Assembly: GCF_039537875.1 (NCBI RefSeq)
Contig: NZ_BAABBI010000003.1
Span: 124,001-188,000 of the forward strand
Length of the DNA: 64,000 nt
Direction of reading: 5' to 3'
From: Corallibacter vietnamensis
GTDB lineage: Bacteria > Bacteroidota > Bacteroidia > Flavobacteriales > Flavobacteriaceae
Position 1 is the first letter of the stretch; each line of letters starts with the position of its first letter. The notes beneath the pieces were generated by a model, which made no database searches, had not been told where the DNA came from, and was given only the letters and a program-made list of their open reading frames with translations. Shown in pieces: positions 34,205 through 43,836 of this stretch. Made by a program: the position numbers and the translations under genes.

Positions 34205-35317
34205 CTAATTTGTAGTTGTTTTTAAGGCTTCTGTTAATGATATTTTATTTCCATTTTTAAAAGCAACTATAAAACAAGAATTATAGCCTTTACTTTTAGC
34301 GCCATCTTGAAGTTGCTTTATTCTGGTGTAATCTGAAGTATTGCCATAATAATACTTATATAAAGCTCCTTCTTGATCTCTAGAAATATCATCCAATCCG
34401 TTGAAATTATATGATTTTGTAGCCAGCTTTTTTGAGCTAGCAGCGATTTGAACTTTAAAAACAATGTCTTTATAAACTTGAGCTGACTCCTCTTTTACTA
34501 CTTTGCTTGACGCTATTGAAGAAATATCATCTACATTTTGGTAAATAGCATTTTTATAGTCTAAAACTGCCTTTTCTATAGAATTTGATATTTCAGTTTG
34601 TCCCTTTTTAGAGTTCAAGTATGCACCTTCGCTTTTATTTGTAACAAAGCCTGTTTCTATTAAAACACTTGGCATAATAGTTTGATGTAATACTATAAAT
34701 CCAGCTTGCTTAACACCTCTGTTTTTGCGCTTTAGCTTTTGAGTGAAATTGTTTTGAACAAAACTTGCTAGTAATATACTCTGATCTAAATATTCTTCTT
34801 GCATCAAAGTTAAACCAATAAAAGAATCTGGAGAGTTAGGATCAAAACCTTGGTAATTTTGTTCATAATCATCTTCTAGATAAATTACTTCGTTTTCAGA
34901 TTTTGCTACATTAAAATTTGTTTCGTTTCTATGAATTCCTAATACATAGGTTTCAGAACCATATGCCTGAGATGTATGTGCATTACAATGCACAGAAACA
35001 AACAAATCAGCTTTAGCTTCATTAGCTATTTTACCTCTTTTAAATAAATCAACAAACACATCTGTTTTTCTAGTATATACAACCTTAATATCTGGATTTT
35101 TTTCTAATGCTTTACCTACTTGTAAAACAATATTTAAAGCAATATCTTTCTCTTTATAACCATATTTAGAATGCTTTCCTGGATCTTTACCGCCATGACC
35201 TGCATCTAAAACAACGATAAACTTATCAGAGTTTTTTTGAGCAAACAACTGATTTACAGAAGATACTGTTAATAAAAATATAAAGGATACGAAAAATATT
35301 ATTGGGTTCGTTTTCAT
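34205..35317 (-). CDS. N-acetylmuramoyl-L-alanine amidase with SPOR-like tail
   Basis: 370-residue exported Amidase_3 (AmiC-type) enzyme that cuts the amide between MurNAc and L-Ala. A signal peptide spans about 1-26. Zinc ligands are His41 (LDAGHGGKDPG), Glu56 (YKEKD) and a His in SVHCNAHTS near 110; the catalytic Glu is in LIETGFVTN near 217. The C-terminal 75 residues (FKVQIAASSKKL to CFIVAFKNG) resemble a SPOR-like peptidoglycan-binding module. It is divergent from lptD and heads the envelope/Fe-S cluster. Confidence 0.93.
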   Translation of the reverse strand: MKTNPIIFFVSFIFLLTVSSVNQLFAQKNSDKFIVVLDAGHGGKDPGKHSKYGYKEKDIALNIVLQVGKALEKNPDIKVVYTRKTDVFVDLFKRGKIANEAKADLFVSVHCNAHTSQAYGSETYVLGIHRNETNFNVAKSENEVIYLEDDYEQNYQGFDPNSPDSFIGLTLMQEEYLDQSILLASFVQNNFTQKLKRKNRGVKQAGFIVLHQTIMPSVLIETGFVTNKSEGAYLNSKKGQTEISNSIEKAVLDYKNAIYQNVDDISSIASSKVVKEESAQVYKDIVFKVQIAASSKKLATKSYNFNGLDDISRDQEGALYKYYYGNTSDYTRIKQLQDGAKSKGYNSCFIVAFKNGNKISLTEALKTTTN

Positions 35318-35403
35318 AGATATAATAACAACTTTTGATTCGATTTATTTTAATTTTCAAATTTTCTTGAATATTAAATTAATCACAAAAAATATATGTA
35401 ATT

Positions 35404-38154
35404 TTGGCAATTCAAAAACCGAGCCATACTTTTACAAAAATACATTTAAAAGCGTTGCGAACAAACATCTTTCACATACTTTTCACCTTAAGTTTTACAG
35501 TGTTTATCAACACTTTTAGCTTCGCTCAAGATCTCCCTAAACCGAGTACTGAAGTGAAGCCTACAAAAACTGAAGACACTTTAGATATAAACTTGAAAGA
35601 CTTTGAAAAGCCTGTTATTTCTGAAAAAGGACAAGATTCTACACTACAAGATTCTGTAAAACCCAAAAAAGAACTTTTAGAAGGTATTGTTTCTTATAAA
35701 GCAAAAGACTACACTTCTTTTAACAGGAAAGAGCAAAAACTATACTTATACAACAACGCCGAAGTCTACTATCAAGATATGGAACTTAAAGCCGGTATTA
35801 TTGTTATAGATTACAATAAAAATGAGGTTTACGCAGGTCGTATCAAAGATTCTTTAGGTGAATATTCACAACATCCTACTTTTAAACAAGGAGATAATCT
35901 TGTGGAACCAGATTCTATCAGATTTAATTTTGATACAGAAAGAGCCTTAATATTTAATTCAAAATCGCAACAAGGCGATATAAATATATATGCGCCAATA
36001 ACAAAGAAAGAAAATGATTCGGTTATTTTCTTATATAAAGGACGCTTTACTACTTCTAAAAACATTGAAAACCCGGAGTATTATTTTCAAGCAAATAAAA
36101 TTAAGCTAGTACCAAAAAAGAAAATTGTTGTTGGAGCTACCAACATGGTTATTGCTGATGTACCAACACCTATTGGACTACCTTTTGGGTTTTTCCCATT
36201 AACAGATAAACAAACATCTGGGGTAATAATCCCTAGTTTTGGAGAAGAAAATAGTAGAGGGTATTTTTTACAAAATGGTGGTTATTATTTTGCTATTAAT
36301 GACTATGTAAACCTTGCTGTATTAGGAGATTATTATACCAATGGCAGCTACGGATTACGATTTGAAAGTAATTATGCCAATAGATATAGATATAATGGTA
36401 ATGTTGGTTTTAGATACGAAAATATAATTCGTAACGAGCGTGGTTTTCCAAACTATTCTAAAAGTACCATATATAATATAAGATGGTCACATAGTCAAGA
36501 TGCAAAAGCAAACCCAAATTCAAGATTTTCAGCCTCTGTAAACCTAGGTAGTAGCAACTATTACCAAGCATCTATAAACCAAGTAAACGCACCAAGTTTT
36601 TTAAATAACTCGCTATCATCTTCGGTTTCTTATTCCAGAACATTTCAAGGTGAGCCTCAAGTAAACTTAAGTGTTGCTGCAACACATTCACAAAACACAA
36701 ATACTGAAGATATAAACATGACCTTACCAACAATACAGGCAAGTGTCTCAAGAATATTCCCTTTTGAACCAAAATCTGGTATAAAAAAAGGAATTATTCA
36801 AAATATAAACTTTCAATACAATATTAGAGCTGAAAACAGAATTCTTACAACAGATTCTTTATTCTTTAAAAAAGAAATGTGGGATGATGCTGAAAATGGT
36901 ATAAAGCACAGTATTCCGCTATCTACAAACTTTAAAATACTAAAATACTTAAGCCTAACAGCTGGCACTAGTTATGATGAAGTTTGGACTTTTGAAACCG
37001 TAAATAAATATTATGACCCTGAACTTGAAGATATTGTCACCGAACCAGTAAGAGGTTTTGACTCTTATCGTACTTATAATTTTAGTTCAAGTTTAGGAAC
37101 AACATTATACGGAATGTTTAATTTTGAAAAAGAAGGTCAAGACAAAAAAATAAAAGCAATTAGACATGTTATGCGACCATCTGTAAGTTATTCTTTAAAT
37201 CCTGCTTTTGACAATTTTTACGAAACATATGAATATATAGATGCTGATGGCCAAACAACTTATGATGAATACACGCGTTTTGAAGGCGGACTTTACGGCG
37301 CACCATCAAAAAACTTTTCTAGCTCATTAGGTTTTTCTGTATCAAATAATATTGAAGCTAAAGTTAGAGATAGAGACTCTACAGCAACCGAGGCTAAAAA
37401 GATTAAAATTTTAGATAACTTAAACTTTTCTACAAGTTATGATTTAGCCAAGGATACCCTTAAATGGAGTCCTGTTAGAATTTCTGGAAGCACACAGCTT
37501 CTAAAAAACCAAATGACAATAAACTTTGGAGCCACTTTAAATCCTTATGCATTAGATAACAACAATAGATTAATAAACACTTGGAACATAGATAACGGTG
37601 GAAGTCTTTTTAGACTAACAAATGCAAACATTAATTTGAGTTATGCGTTATCTAGTGATACTTTTGATAAAAGTAAAAGCGATAGAAGCACCCAAGAAAA
37701 CTTAAGAAGTGGTGGTCGTGCAGATGATTTATTTGGTCGTGCACAAGATTTTGCTGATCAAACATATTATGACGATGACGAAGAAAGTGAAGATGCTAAA
37801 CCGAGCGAATTATACAACTACAAAATACCTTGGAGCATTCGTTTTGCATATGCTGTAAACTACATAAATACAGCAAGACAAGATGAGATATCATCACATT
37901 CATTAATGTTTTCTGGTGATATTGAATTATCTCCAAGATGGTCTGTTGGAGCATCATCAGGATATGATTTTAAAAGCAACGGATTTACTTATACGCAATT
38001 ACGTTTTGAACGTGACTTATTAAGCTGGCGAATGAATTTTAGCTGGGTACCTTTTAGCTCAAGAAGCTCTTGGTATTTCTTTATAGGTATAAAATCTAGT
38101 GTCTTAAAAGACATTAAATACGATAAACGCAGAAGACCAGATCAACAACTATAA
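35404..38154 (+). CDS. lptD: LPS-assembly outer-membrane protein LptD
   Basis: 916-residue outer-membrane protein that inserts LPS into the outer leaflet. After a signal-like stretch (NIFHILFTLSFTVFINTFSF), an OstA/LptA-like jellyroll spans about residues 95-240, followed by a large C-terminal beta barrel. A conserved segment is PIGLPFGFFPLTDKQTSGVI. The start is unsettled: TTG 35404 lies within the TAATTTTG sequence 35399-35406, which looks like a -7 promoter element, and no ATG precedes the signal peptide. An in-frame TTG at 35455 would give a compact signal peptide starting LRTNIFHIL. ridA follows 25 bases later. Confidence 0.93.
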   Translation: MAIQKPSHTFTKIHLKALRTNIFHILFTLSFTVFINTFSFAQDLPKPSTEVKPTKTEDTLDINLKDFEKPVISEKGQDSTLQDSVKPKKELLEGIVSYKAKDYTSFNRKEQKLYLYNNAEVYYQDMELKAGIIVIDYNKNEVYAGRIKDSLGEYSQHPTFKQGDNLVEPDSIRFNFDTERALIFNSKSQQGDINIYAPITKKENDSVIFLYKGRFTTSKNIENPEYYFQANKIKLVPKKKIVVGATNMVIADVPTPIGLPFGFFPLTDKQTSGVIIPSFGEENSRGYFLQNGGYYFAINDYVNLAVLGDYYTNGSYGLRFESNYANRYRYNGNVGFRYENIIRNERGFPNYSKSTIYNIRWSHSQDAKANPNSRFSASVNLGSSNYYQASINQVNAPSFLNNSLSSSVSYSRTFQGEPQVNLSVAATHSQNTNTEDINMTLPTIQASVSRIFPFEPKSGIKKGIIQNINFQYNIRAENRILTTDSLFFKKEMWDDAENGIKHSIPLSTNFKILKYLSLTAGTSYDEVWTFETVNKYYDPELEDIVTEPVRGFDSYRTYNFSSSLGTTLYGMFNFEKEGQDKKIKAIRHVMRPSVSYSLNPAFDNFYETYEYIDADGQTTYDEYTRFEGGLYGAPSKNFSSSLGFSVSNNIEAKVRDRDSTATEAKKIKILDNLNFSTSYDLAKDTLKWSPVRISGSTQLLKNQMTINFGATLNPYALDNNNRLINTWNIDNGGSLFRLTNANINLSYALSSDTFDKSKSDRSTQENLRSGGRADDLFGRAQDFADQTYYDDDEESEDAKPSELYNYKIPWSIRFAYAVNYINTARQDEISSHSLMFSGDIELSPRWSVGASSGYDFKSNGFTYTQLRFERDLLSWRMNFSWVPFSSRSSWYFFIGIKSSVLKDIKYDKRRRPDQQL

Positions 38155-38179
38155 AACATCTTTATAAAATCTTTATAGA

Positions 38180-38560
38180 ATGAAAACTATCATTAACACG
38201 CCTGAAGCTCCTGCTCCAATCGGGCCTTATAACCAAGCCGTTTTAGTAAACAACACACTTTATACCTCTGGGCAAATTGCTTTGCATCCTGAAACCGGCG
38301 AACTTGTTTTAGATGATATAAAAGCAGAAACAAAACAAGTTATGGAAAACATGAAAGCTGTTTTGAAAGCTGCTGACATGACTTTTGAGAACGTCATAAA
38401 GACATCCATTTTCATAAGTGATATGAATAACTTTTCTCTTATAAATGAGGTGTATGGTTCTTACTTTAATGAAGAAACGGCTCCTGCAAGAGAAACCGTT
38501 GAAGTTGCAAATTTACCAAAATTTGTTAATGTTGAAATAAGTATGATTGCTGTGAAATAA
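38180..38560 (+). CDS. ridA: RidA family enamine/imine deaminase
   Basis: 126-residue Rid protein (YjgF/YER057c/UK114) that hydrolyses reactive 2-aminoacrylate-type enamines made by PLP enzymes. Family motifs PAPIGPYNQAV (about residues 11-21), YTSGQIALHPETGEL and the catalytic Arg in APARETVEVANLPK (about 101-114) are present. Length is typical. It lies 25 bases downstream of lptD on the same strand and may share its transcript; it converges with the S9 peptidase gene 10 bases away. Confidence 0.95.
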   Translation: MKTIINTPEAPAPIGPYNQAVLVNNTLYTSGQIALHPETGELVLDDIKAETKQVMENMKAVLKAADMTFENVIKTSIFISDMNNFSLINEVYGSYFNEETAPARETVEVANLPKFVNVEISMIAVK

Positions 38561-38570
38561 GCCCAATCTA

Positions 38571-40940
38571 CTACTCTATTCCTAACAAGCTTTTCTGAAA
38601 TAATTTAAATATACGCAAGTATTCATCTGTCCAGCTGCTAGGCTCTACAAAACCATGGCGCTCCACTGGATAAATTGCCATTTCCCAGTTTTCTTTTCCT
38701 AATTCTATCAAACGTTGAGATAGTCTTACCATATCTTGAAAGTGTACGTTATCATCAATCATACCGTGTAAAATAAGTAAATCACCTTTTAAGCCGTCAG
38801 CAAAGTAAATTGGAGAGCTTCTTTTATATGCAATACTATCAGTTACCGGTGTATTAAGAATTCTTGCAGTATACCCATGATTATATGCTGCCCAATCACC
38901 TACTGATCTGATTGCTGCTCCAGCCTTAAAAGTATCTGCTGCATTAAACATTCCCATTAGTGTAATAAAGCCACCATAAGAACCGCCATAAATACCTACT
39001 TTATTTTTATCTATTCCTAAATTAGAAATTAAATACTCGGCGCCATCAACTTGATCAGACAAATCCTTTCCCCCCATATGACGATATATACCTGTTCGCC
39101 AATCACGGCCATAACCAGCGCTAGCTCTATAATCTATATCTAAAACAGTATAACCATTATCAACTAAAAGATTATGAAACATGTATTCACGATAATAAGA
39201 ACTCCACCACTTGTGCGCATTTTGTAGGTAACCTGCTCCATGAACAAATATAACTGCTGCGTTATTTTTTACTGAAGATTTTGGTTGATATAGACGTGCA
39301 TGTACTTGAGCTCCATCATCAGCTTTAAAAGTGATAACTTCAGGAGCTCTCCATGCATAAGTATTAAAAGCTTTTGTGGTTGAATGTGTAACTTGCTTTA
39401 GTGTTGTTTCAGCTTTAGCAAACACCGGATTTTGTTTCACATAGAGTTCTGTTGGCTTATTTGAAAAAGAATATAATATTGCCATTTGTTTTTCGTCTGG
39501 AGATAACACAACATCATTACGTCCTACATTTTCTGTCAACTGCTTAAGTTTTCCTCCTTTAATAGGCATGGTATAAAATTGCCTATCACCTGGATGGTTC
39601 TTATTTGCAGTAAAATACCACCTTGTTTTATCGTTTGATATTTTTGGATTATATATTTCAAATTTCCCAGATGTAAGCGCTTTAGTTTTCATAGTTCTTA
39701 CATTTGTAGTATATAAATGAGCATATCCAGATTTTTCAGACATAAACCAGATATTTTCATTATCAGGCATCCAACCAAGTGATAAATTACTAAACCAACC
39801 TATACCTGGACCTGCAATCCAAGCTTCATCATGTTGATGATCAATATTTTTTATTGTTCCATTATCTAGATTTAATAACGCAATCCACCTGTCCTTGTAG
39901 TCATTTGAAGTAATATTAATTATGGCTTTACTTCCGGCAGTATTCCAATAAGGTTTTGAAATATATTCTATCCTATTTTCATTAACATAGGTTTTATTTG
40001 GATAATCTTTAGTGTATTCTGGAATGTAATCCAGTCCTTCAAGATTATCTAATACCACAGGATATGTTTTTCTATTTTTTATATCATAAATATGCATTTC
40101 ATAAATACTTTGCTCGTCACCTACTTTAGAACGTGTATTTTCGTCTTCAGTATAACCTGACTCGGTTACATAATGAGGCATAATGGTTCTCTTATTCTTG
40201 GCATATTTAACAGTAAGATAGGTCACATAATTTCCATCAGGACTCATTTGTTGATTTCTAATAGCGCGTCCTTTTGTGTCAATTTCTAATGGTTTTTTAA
40301 CTTCATATCGTTTTAATAAACTATCTCGCATATCTGCTTTTGCTTTTCGCTCTTGAAGCACTGTAAACATTGCTAGTTGATCTTTTTTTAACCATGCATC
40401 TTTTTCTGTGTCTTTTGCTTCTCCTTTTACTTTTTTAAAATTTGTTACCTGCTTTGTCTCTCCGGTCTTTAATGTCCAAGTAAACAAATTACCATTTTTT
40501 ACATATGCAATTTGAGTGTCATTTAAAGTGAAATGCGGATTTGATTCTCTTTCTAGTGTTTGAGTGATTCTTGTCGTTGAATTGGTTTTAACATCTGTAA
40601 TATATATGTCACCGTATTTTGAATAAACTTTTTTTGTTCTGGATGCATTAAAAATCGCATAACTAGCTGGCAAATTATATTCTGTTTCAAAATCAACTTT
40701 TGATACTTTATCAGTCTTAAGATTGTATACATATAATGAATCGCTAAAAGCATTATCAGGATTCCAATCAAAATAGACATTATTATTATCATCATACCAT
40801 TTAGGATTAGAAGGTAAATGACCTATAAAATCATTGCCCTTCATAATGGTCTCTATTTGCAATGTTGATGTGTTTGTATTTTGTGAAACTGTTGCCATAG
40901 TAAATAACAACACCAGGATTAAAAAAAAGTAATTTTTCAT
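38571..40940 (-). CDS. S9 family prolyl oligopeptidase-like peptidase (exported)
   Basis: 789-residue exported serine peptidase. A signal peptide (MKNYFFLILVLLFTMATVSQ) is followed by a beta-propeller-like region (about 40-500, with DPP4/TolB-type repeats such as KIWF-like SGYAHLYT). The alpha/beta hydrolase domain covers about 540-789, with nucleophile GGSYGG (Ser near 662), Asp in MIDDNVHF and His in ERHGFVEP. It would degrade proline-containing peptides in the periplasm. It is a single gene, convergent with ridA and divergent from guaC. Confidence 0.92.
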   Translation of the reverse strand: MKNYFFLILVLLFTMATVSQNTNTSTLQIETIMKGNDFIGHLPSNPKWYDDNNNVYFDWNPDNAFSDSLYVYNLKTDKVSKVDFETEYNLPASYAIFNASRTKKVYSKYGDIYITDVKTNSTTRITQTLERESNPHFTLNDTQIAYVKNGNLFTWTLKTGETKQVTNFKKVKGEAKDTEKDAWLKKDQLAMFTVLQERKAKADMRDSLLKRYEVKKPLEIDTKGRAIRNQQMSPDGNYVTYLTVKYAKNKRTIMPHYVTESGYTEDENTRSKVGDEQSIYEMHIYDIKNRKTYPVVLDNLEGLDYIPEYTKDYPNKTYVNENRIEYISKPYWNTAGSKAIINITSNDYKDRWIALLNLDNGTIKNIDHQHDEAWIAGPGIGWFSNLSLGWMPDNENIWFMSEKSGYAHLYTTNVRTMKTKALTSGKFEIYNPKISNDKTRWYFTANKNHPGDRQFYTMPIKGGKLKQLTENVGRNDVVLSPDEKQMAILYSFSNKPTELYVKQNPVFAKAETTLKQVTHSTTKAFNTYAWRAPEVITFKADDGAQVHARLYQPKSSVKNNAAVIFVHGAGYLQNAHKWWSSYYREYMFHNLLVDNGYTVLDIDYRASAGYGRDWRTGIYRHMGGKDLSDQVDGAEYLISNLGIDKNKVGIYGGSYGGFITLMGMFNAADTFKAGAAIRSVGDWAAYNHGYTARILNTPVTDSIAYKRSSPIYFADGLKGDLLILHGMIDDNVHFQDMVRLSQRLIELGKENWEMAIYPVERHGFVEPSSWTDEYLRIFKLFQKSLLGIE

Positions 40941-41097
40941 CTTAAATGTATAATCAGATTTATGAGTTAACGAAGTTAACTTTAATTTCTATAGAATTCA
41001 AACAAGAATTATTTTTAAGGACAATCACCTATAAACAATTGTTAATAAAAGAGTACGTTGTTTAGAACTTTACTTTCATCTATTATAATATATCTTG

Positions 41098-41105
41098 TAT
41101 TTTTG
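41098..41105 (+). promoter_or_regulatory. Possible -7 element of guaC
   Basis: TATTTTTG matches the TAnnTTTG consensus 25 bases before the guaC ATG. No TTG is seen at the expected upstream distance. Confidence 0.4.
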
Positions 41106-41130
41106 ATGGTAACCAAATTTCTTTCAGAAT

Positions 41131-42168
41131 ATGCGCATTGAACAAGACATTAAATTAGGGTTTAAAGATGTAATGATAAGACCTAAACGTTCTACATTAA
41201 AAAGTAGGTCTCAAGTAAATCTTGAGCGCTCCTTTACTTTTTTGAATAGTACAGCGACTTGGACTGGAGTACCTATAATGGCAGCTAATATGGATACTGT
41301 TGGAACTTTTGAAATGGCATTGGCGCTTTCTAAACAGAAATTATTTACAGCAATTCATAAACATTATAACGTATATGAATGGGAAGAATTTATGGAGAAC
41401 GCCCCTAAAGACATTACTGATTTTATAGCAATAAGTACAGGAACCGGAACAGATGACGCACATAAACTTGAAACATTATTTTCTTTATTTCCGCAACTTA
41501 AGTTTATTTGTATTGATGTAGCCAATGGTTACTCTGAACATTTTGTGAGTTTTGTAAAGCAAACGCGAAAGCAATATCCTGACAAAGTTATCATTGCTGG
41601 AAATGTAGTAACAGGTGAAATGGTTGAGGAATTGTTATTAGCTGGTGCCGATATTATTAAAGTAGGTATTGGCCCTGGAAGTGTGTGTACTACCAGAGTA
41701 AAAACAGGTGTTGGCTACCCACAACTATCTGCTATCATAGAATGTGCTGATGCCGCTCATGGGCTTGGAGGACAAATTATAAGTGATGGTGGTTGTACAA
41801 CGCCTGGTGATATTGCCAAAGCCTTTGGTGCTGGTGCAGATTTTGTTATGCTTGGTGGTATGCTATCTGGTCATGCTGAAAGTGGCGGCGAACTTATTAC
41901 AAAAAACGGAAAACAATACAAGCAATTTTATGGTATGAGCTCTTCTACGGCTATGGAAAAACATGTTGGTGGTGTAGCTGAATATAGAGCAAGTGAAGGT
42001 AAAACTGTTGAAGTTCCATATAAAGGAGCTGTTGCAAATACACTACAAGACATACTTGGCGGTATAAGAAGCACTTGTACTTATGTAGGTGCTGAACGCT
42101 TAAAAGAGCTTACAAAACGTACAACTTTTATTCGAGTTGCTGAACAAGAAAATCAGGTTTATAGCTAA
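41131..42168 (+). CDS. guaC: GMP reductase
   Basis: 345-residue TIM-barrel enzyme of the IMPDH/GMPR family, converting GMP to IMP with NADPH and release of ammonia. The catalytic loop GIGPGSVCTTR carries Cys186, and the phosphate-binding SDGGCTTPGDIAKAFGAGADFVMLGG is present (given here in part). It lacks the CBS domains of IMPDH, and FYGMSSSTAMEKHVGG matches the GMP reductase flap, so GMPR is preferred. It converges with the LRR/WG gene, overlapping by 4 bases. Confidence 0.95.
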   Translation: MRIEQDIKLGFKDVMIRPKRSTLKSRSQVNLERSFTFLNSTATWTGVPIMAANMDTVGTFEMALALSKQKLFTAIHKHYNVYEWEEFMENAPKDITDFIAISTGTGTDDAHKLETLFSLFPQLKFICIDVANGYSEHFVSFVKQTRKQYPDKVIIAGNVVTGEMVEELLLAGADIIKVGIGPGSVCTTRVKTGVGYPQLSAIIECADAAHGLGGQIISDGGCTTPGDIAKAFGAGADFVMLGGMLSGHAESGGELITKNGKQYKQFYGMSSSTAMEKHVGGVAEYRASEGKTVEVPYKGAVANTLQDILGGIRSTCTYVGAERLKELTKRTTFIRVAEQENQVYS

Positions 42169-43658
42169 TTTTTCTGGGCTACTTTAGGAAGTTCAATTAA
42201 ACTATCATAATCTATTTGAGAAACTTTTTCTCCTGTTTTCCAATCAATTAGACCCCATTTGTTATTCTTCTTGGCTGCAAGGTAGTTTTTGTTATCAACA
42301 TTTACTTTTCGTAAATCATCATAAATACAAGGTATTGTTTCTTTTGCAGCCTCAAAATAGCTCCATGTAGACAAGTAAACACCTACTTTATTATTTTTAT
42401 ATACTTTGGTATAATCAGCATTCCAACCAAAAAAATCTATTTTATCGTAGTTGTATGGTATTAACTCTTTAAACGTTCCATCTCCTAAATCTTGAAACAT
42501 TCCCCACTTTTTAGAAGCTGTATTTCTAGCTAAAAAAACACCATCACCATTTGTATTATCAATAACAATGGTATCGGCTTTTAAGCCCATAATTCTATTA
42601 TAATTTTCATCATCAGTATTTATGCTACAAGTTTGTAAACCTTGTAGGTATGCATATGTACTTTCTGGTATAATGTTGCTTGTATTCCAACTACTTATTT
42701 GTAAATGAAGTGTACTTAAGTTTTTTAAAAACTTTACTTGCTCTGGAAACTTATCTATTGGTGCATAGATTTTTAAAGTTTCTAATTTTGAAAGTTTTGA
42801 AAAATCAACTTTTTCAATGTCTTGAACAAAACCTTCACAATCAGTAATACTTAAATGTTTTAATTTATTATCACCATTGAGTGTATTTATAAATTGCATT
42901 CCTTTTTCTTTAGACAAGCCACTCTCTAACGAAAGTGATTCTAAATTTTTAAGCTTTGATAAATTCAAATATTGATTATTAAAATCACTATCAAGCAACT
43001 CTAAATACTTGATTGTTTTAAGCTTTGAAATGCGTTTTAACGAAGCTTTGTTTATAATACTGTTATGTATTTTTAATACCTGAAGACTCCTAAAACCATT
43101 AAACAGTTTTGCATTGACTGAATAAGAGAAACTTTCTTGATTGGTTAATTTTAATTTTTTTAGGTTTATCAGATTTCTAAAAAACTCATAATCGGATTTT
43201 AATAGGTTTTGGTACAGTTTAAGTTCTAAACTATTTATAGTGTTAACGTTAAATAGCTGTTTGGGAATATATCCGTATTTTCCTCGATATTCTAATTCTA
43301 AAGTATCAGCCTTAATTTTTTTAGTGCATTTAGGAAAAAATGAAGCTATATTTTCTGGAACATGATTATAAAAAACAGAACTATAACTTATGGCTTCAAG
43401 TTGTAAGCCACATAGATTATTAAGATTGGCATTGTGTGTGTCTTCATCAAAAAACTCTAGTGATAACTTTAACCGTTTTAGATTTTTATACTGTTTAAAA
43501 TTGATTTTAGAAATATCCTGAATAGTTCCAGATATATGAAGATTTTCTATTTGGTCGGGTGCTTCATTTAAATCATAATAATGATCATATTCACTGTCTT
43601 TTTGTGAAAAAGCAAATGAAAAAAACATTAAAAATGATATCATCACATAGTACCTCAT
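42165..43658 (-). CDS. Secreted leucine-rich-repeat and WG-repeat protein
   Basis: 497-residue exported protein. The signal peptide is MRYYVMISFLMFFSFAFSQ. Residues about 30-345 form irregular leucine-rich repeats (LKRLKLSLEFF, INSLELKLYQNLL, IKYLELLDSDF, LESLSLESGL, LETLKIYAP, LSTLHLQISSW). The C-terminal part (about 380-490) has three WG-type repeats (KKWGMFQDLGDG, NKVGVYLSTWS, NKWGLIDWKTGEKV). Neither part shows a catalytic site; a binding role at the cell surface or periplasm is likely. Its upstream DNA has palindromes similar to those ahead of the GloVer-repeat gene. Function unknown. Confidence 0.8.
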   Translation of the reverse strand: MRYYVMISFLMFFSFAFSQKDSEYDHYYDLNEAPDQIENLHISGTIQDISKINFKQYKNLKRLKLSLEFFDEDTHNANLNNLCGLQLEAISYSSVFYNHVPENIASFFPKCTKKIKADTLELEYRGKYGYIPKQLFNVNTINSLELKLYQNLLKSDYEFFRNLINLKKLKLTNQESFSYSVNAKLFNGFRSLQVLKIHNSIINKASLKRISKLKTIKYLELLDSDFNNQYLNLSKLKNLESLSLESGLSKEKGMQFINTLNGDNKLKHLSITDCEGFVQDIEKVDFSKLSKLETLKIYAPIDKFPEQVKFLKNLSTLHLQISSWNTSNIIPESTYAYLQGLQTCSINTDDENYNRIMGLKADTIVIDNTNGDGVFLARNTASKKWGMFQDLGDGTFKELIPYNYDKIDFFGWNADYTKVYKNNKVGVYLSTWSYFEAAKETIPCIYDDLRKVNVDNKNYLAAKKNNKWGLIDWKTGEKVSQIDYDSLIELPKVAQKN

Positions 43659-43679
43659 AAAGCTTTTTATATTTAAGCT

Positions 43680-43687
43680 TAAAATTA
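43680..43687 (-). promoter_or_regulatory. Imperfect -7 element of the LRR/WG gene
   Basis: Read on the minus strand this is TAATTTTA, one mismatch from TAnnTTTG, 22 bases before the start codon at 43658. It lies about 31 bases from the centre of the nearest palindrome, the same offset as seen for the GloVer gene, which is the main reason for listing it. Confidence 0.35.
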
Positions 43688-43706
43688 ATTATCTGAACTA
43701 GCATCA

Positions 43707-43787
43707 TAAATACCTAATAATGGGTATTTATATATCATTATAAAAATACGGTATTTGTAACTGTATAGAAATACTCAATATGAGTAT
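43707..43787. promoter_or_regulatory. Array of three phased palindromes upstream of the LRR/WG gene
   Basis: Three inverted repeats are centred near 43718, 43750 and 43779. They are TAAATACC/GGTATTTA (43707-43714 with 43723-43730), AAATAC/GTATTT (43744-43749 with 43751-43756) and ATACTCA/TGAGTAT (43771-43777 with 43781-43787). All share an outer AAATAC...GTAT pattern and are about 30 bases, or three helical turns, apart. They look like operator sites for a dimeric DNA-binding protein, and the third matches the sites upstream of the GloVer gene. Confidence 0.5.
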
Positions 43788-43795
43788 ATTACAAT

Positions 43796-43825
43796 AAAAA
43801 AGCACTCTATATAGAGTGCTTTCCT
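43796..43825. terminator. Rho-independent terminator of the GloVer-repeat gene
   Basis: A perfect 20-base palindrome AGCACTCTATATAGAGTGCT (43801-43820) is flanked by A residues on the left. Read on the minus strand it forms a hairpin followed by T residues 12 bases after the GloVer stop at 43837. Confidence 0.75.
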
Positions 43826-43836
43826 TATTAATAAAT

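Noticed and set aside
40966..40980. GTTAACGAAGTTAAC repeat upstream of the S9 peptidase
   Set aside because: It is a short duplicated restriction-like palindrome seen once, with no second copy in the window and no promoter association.
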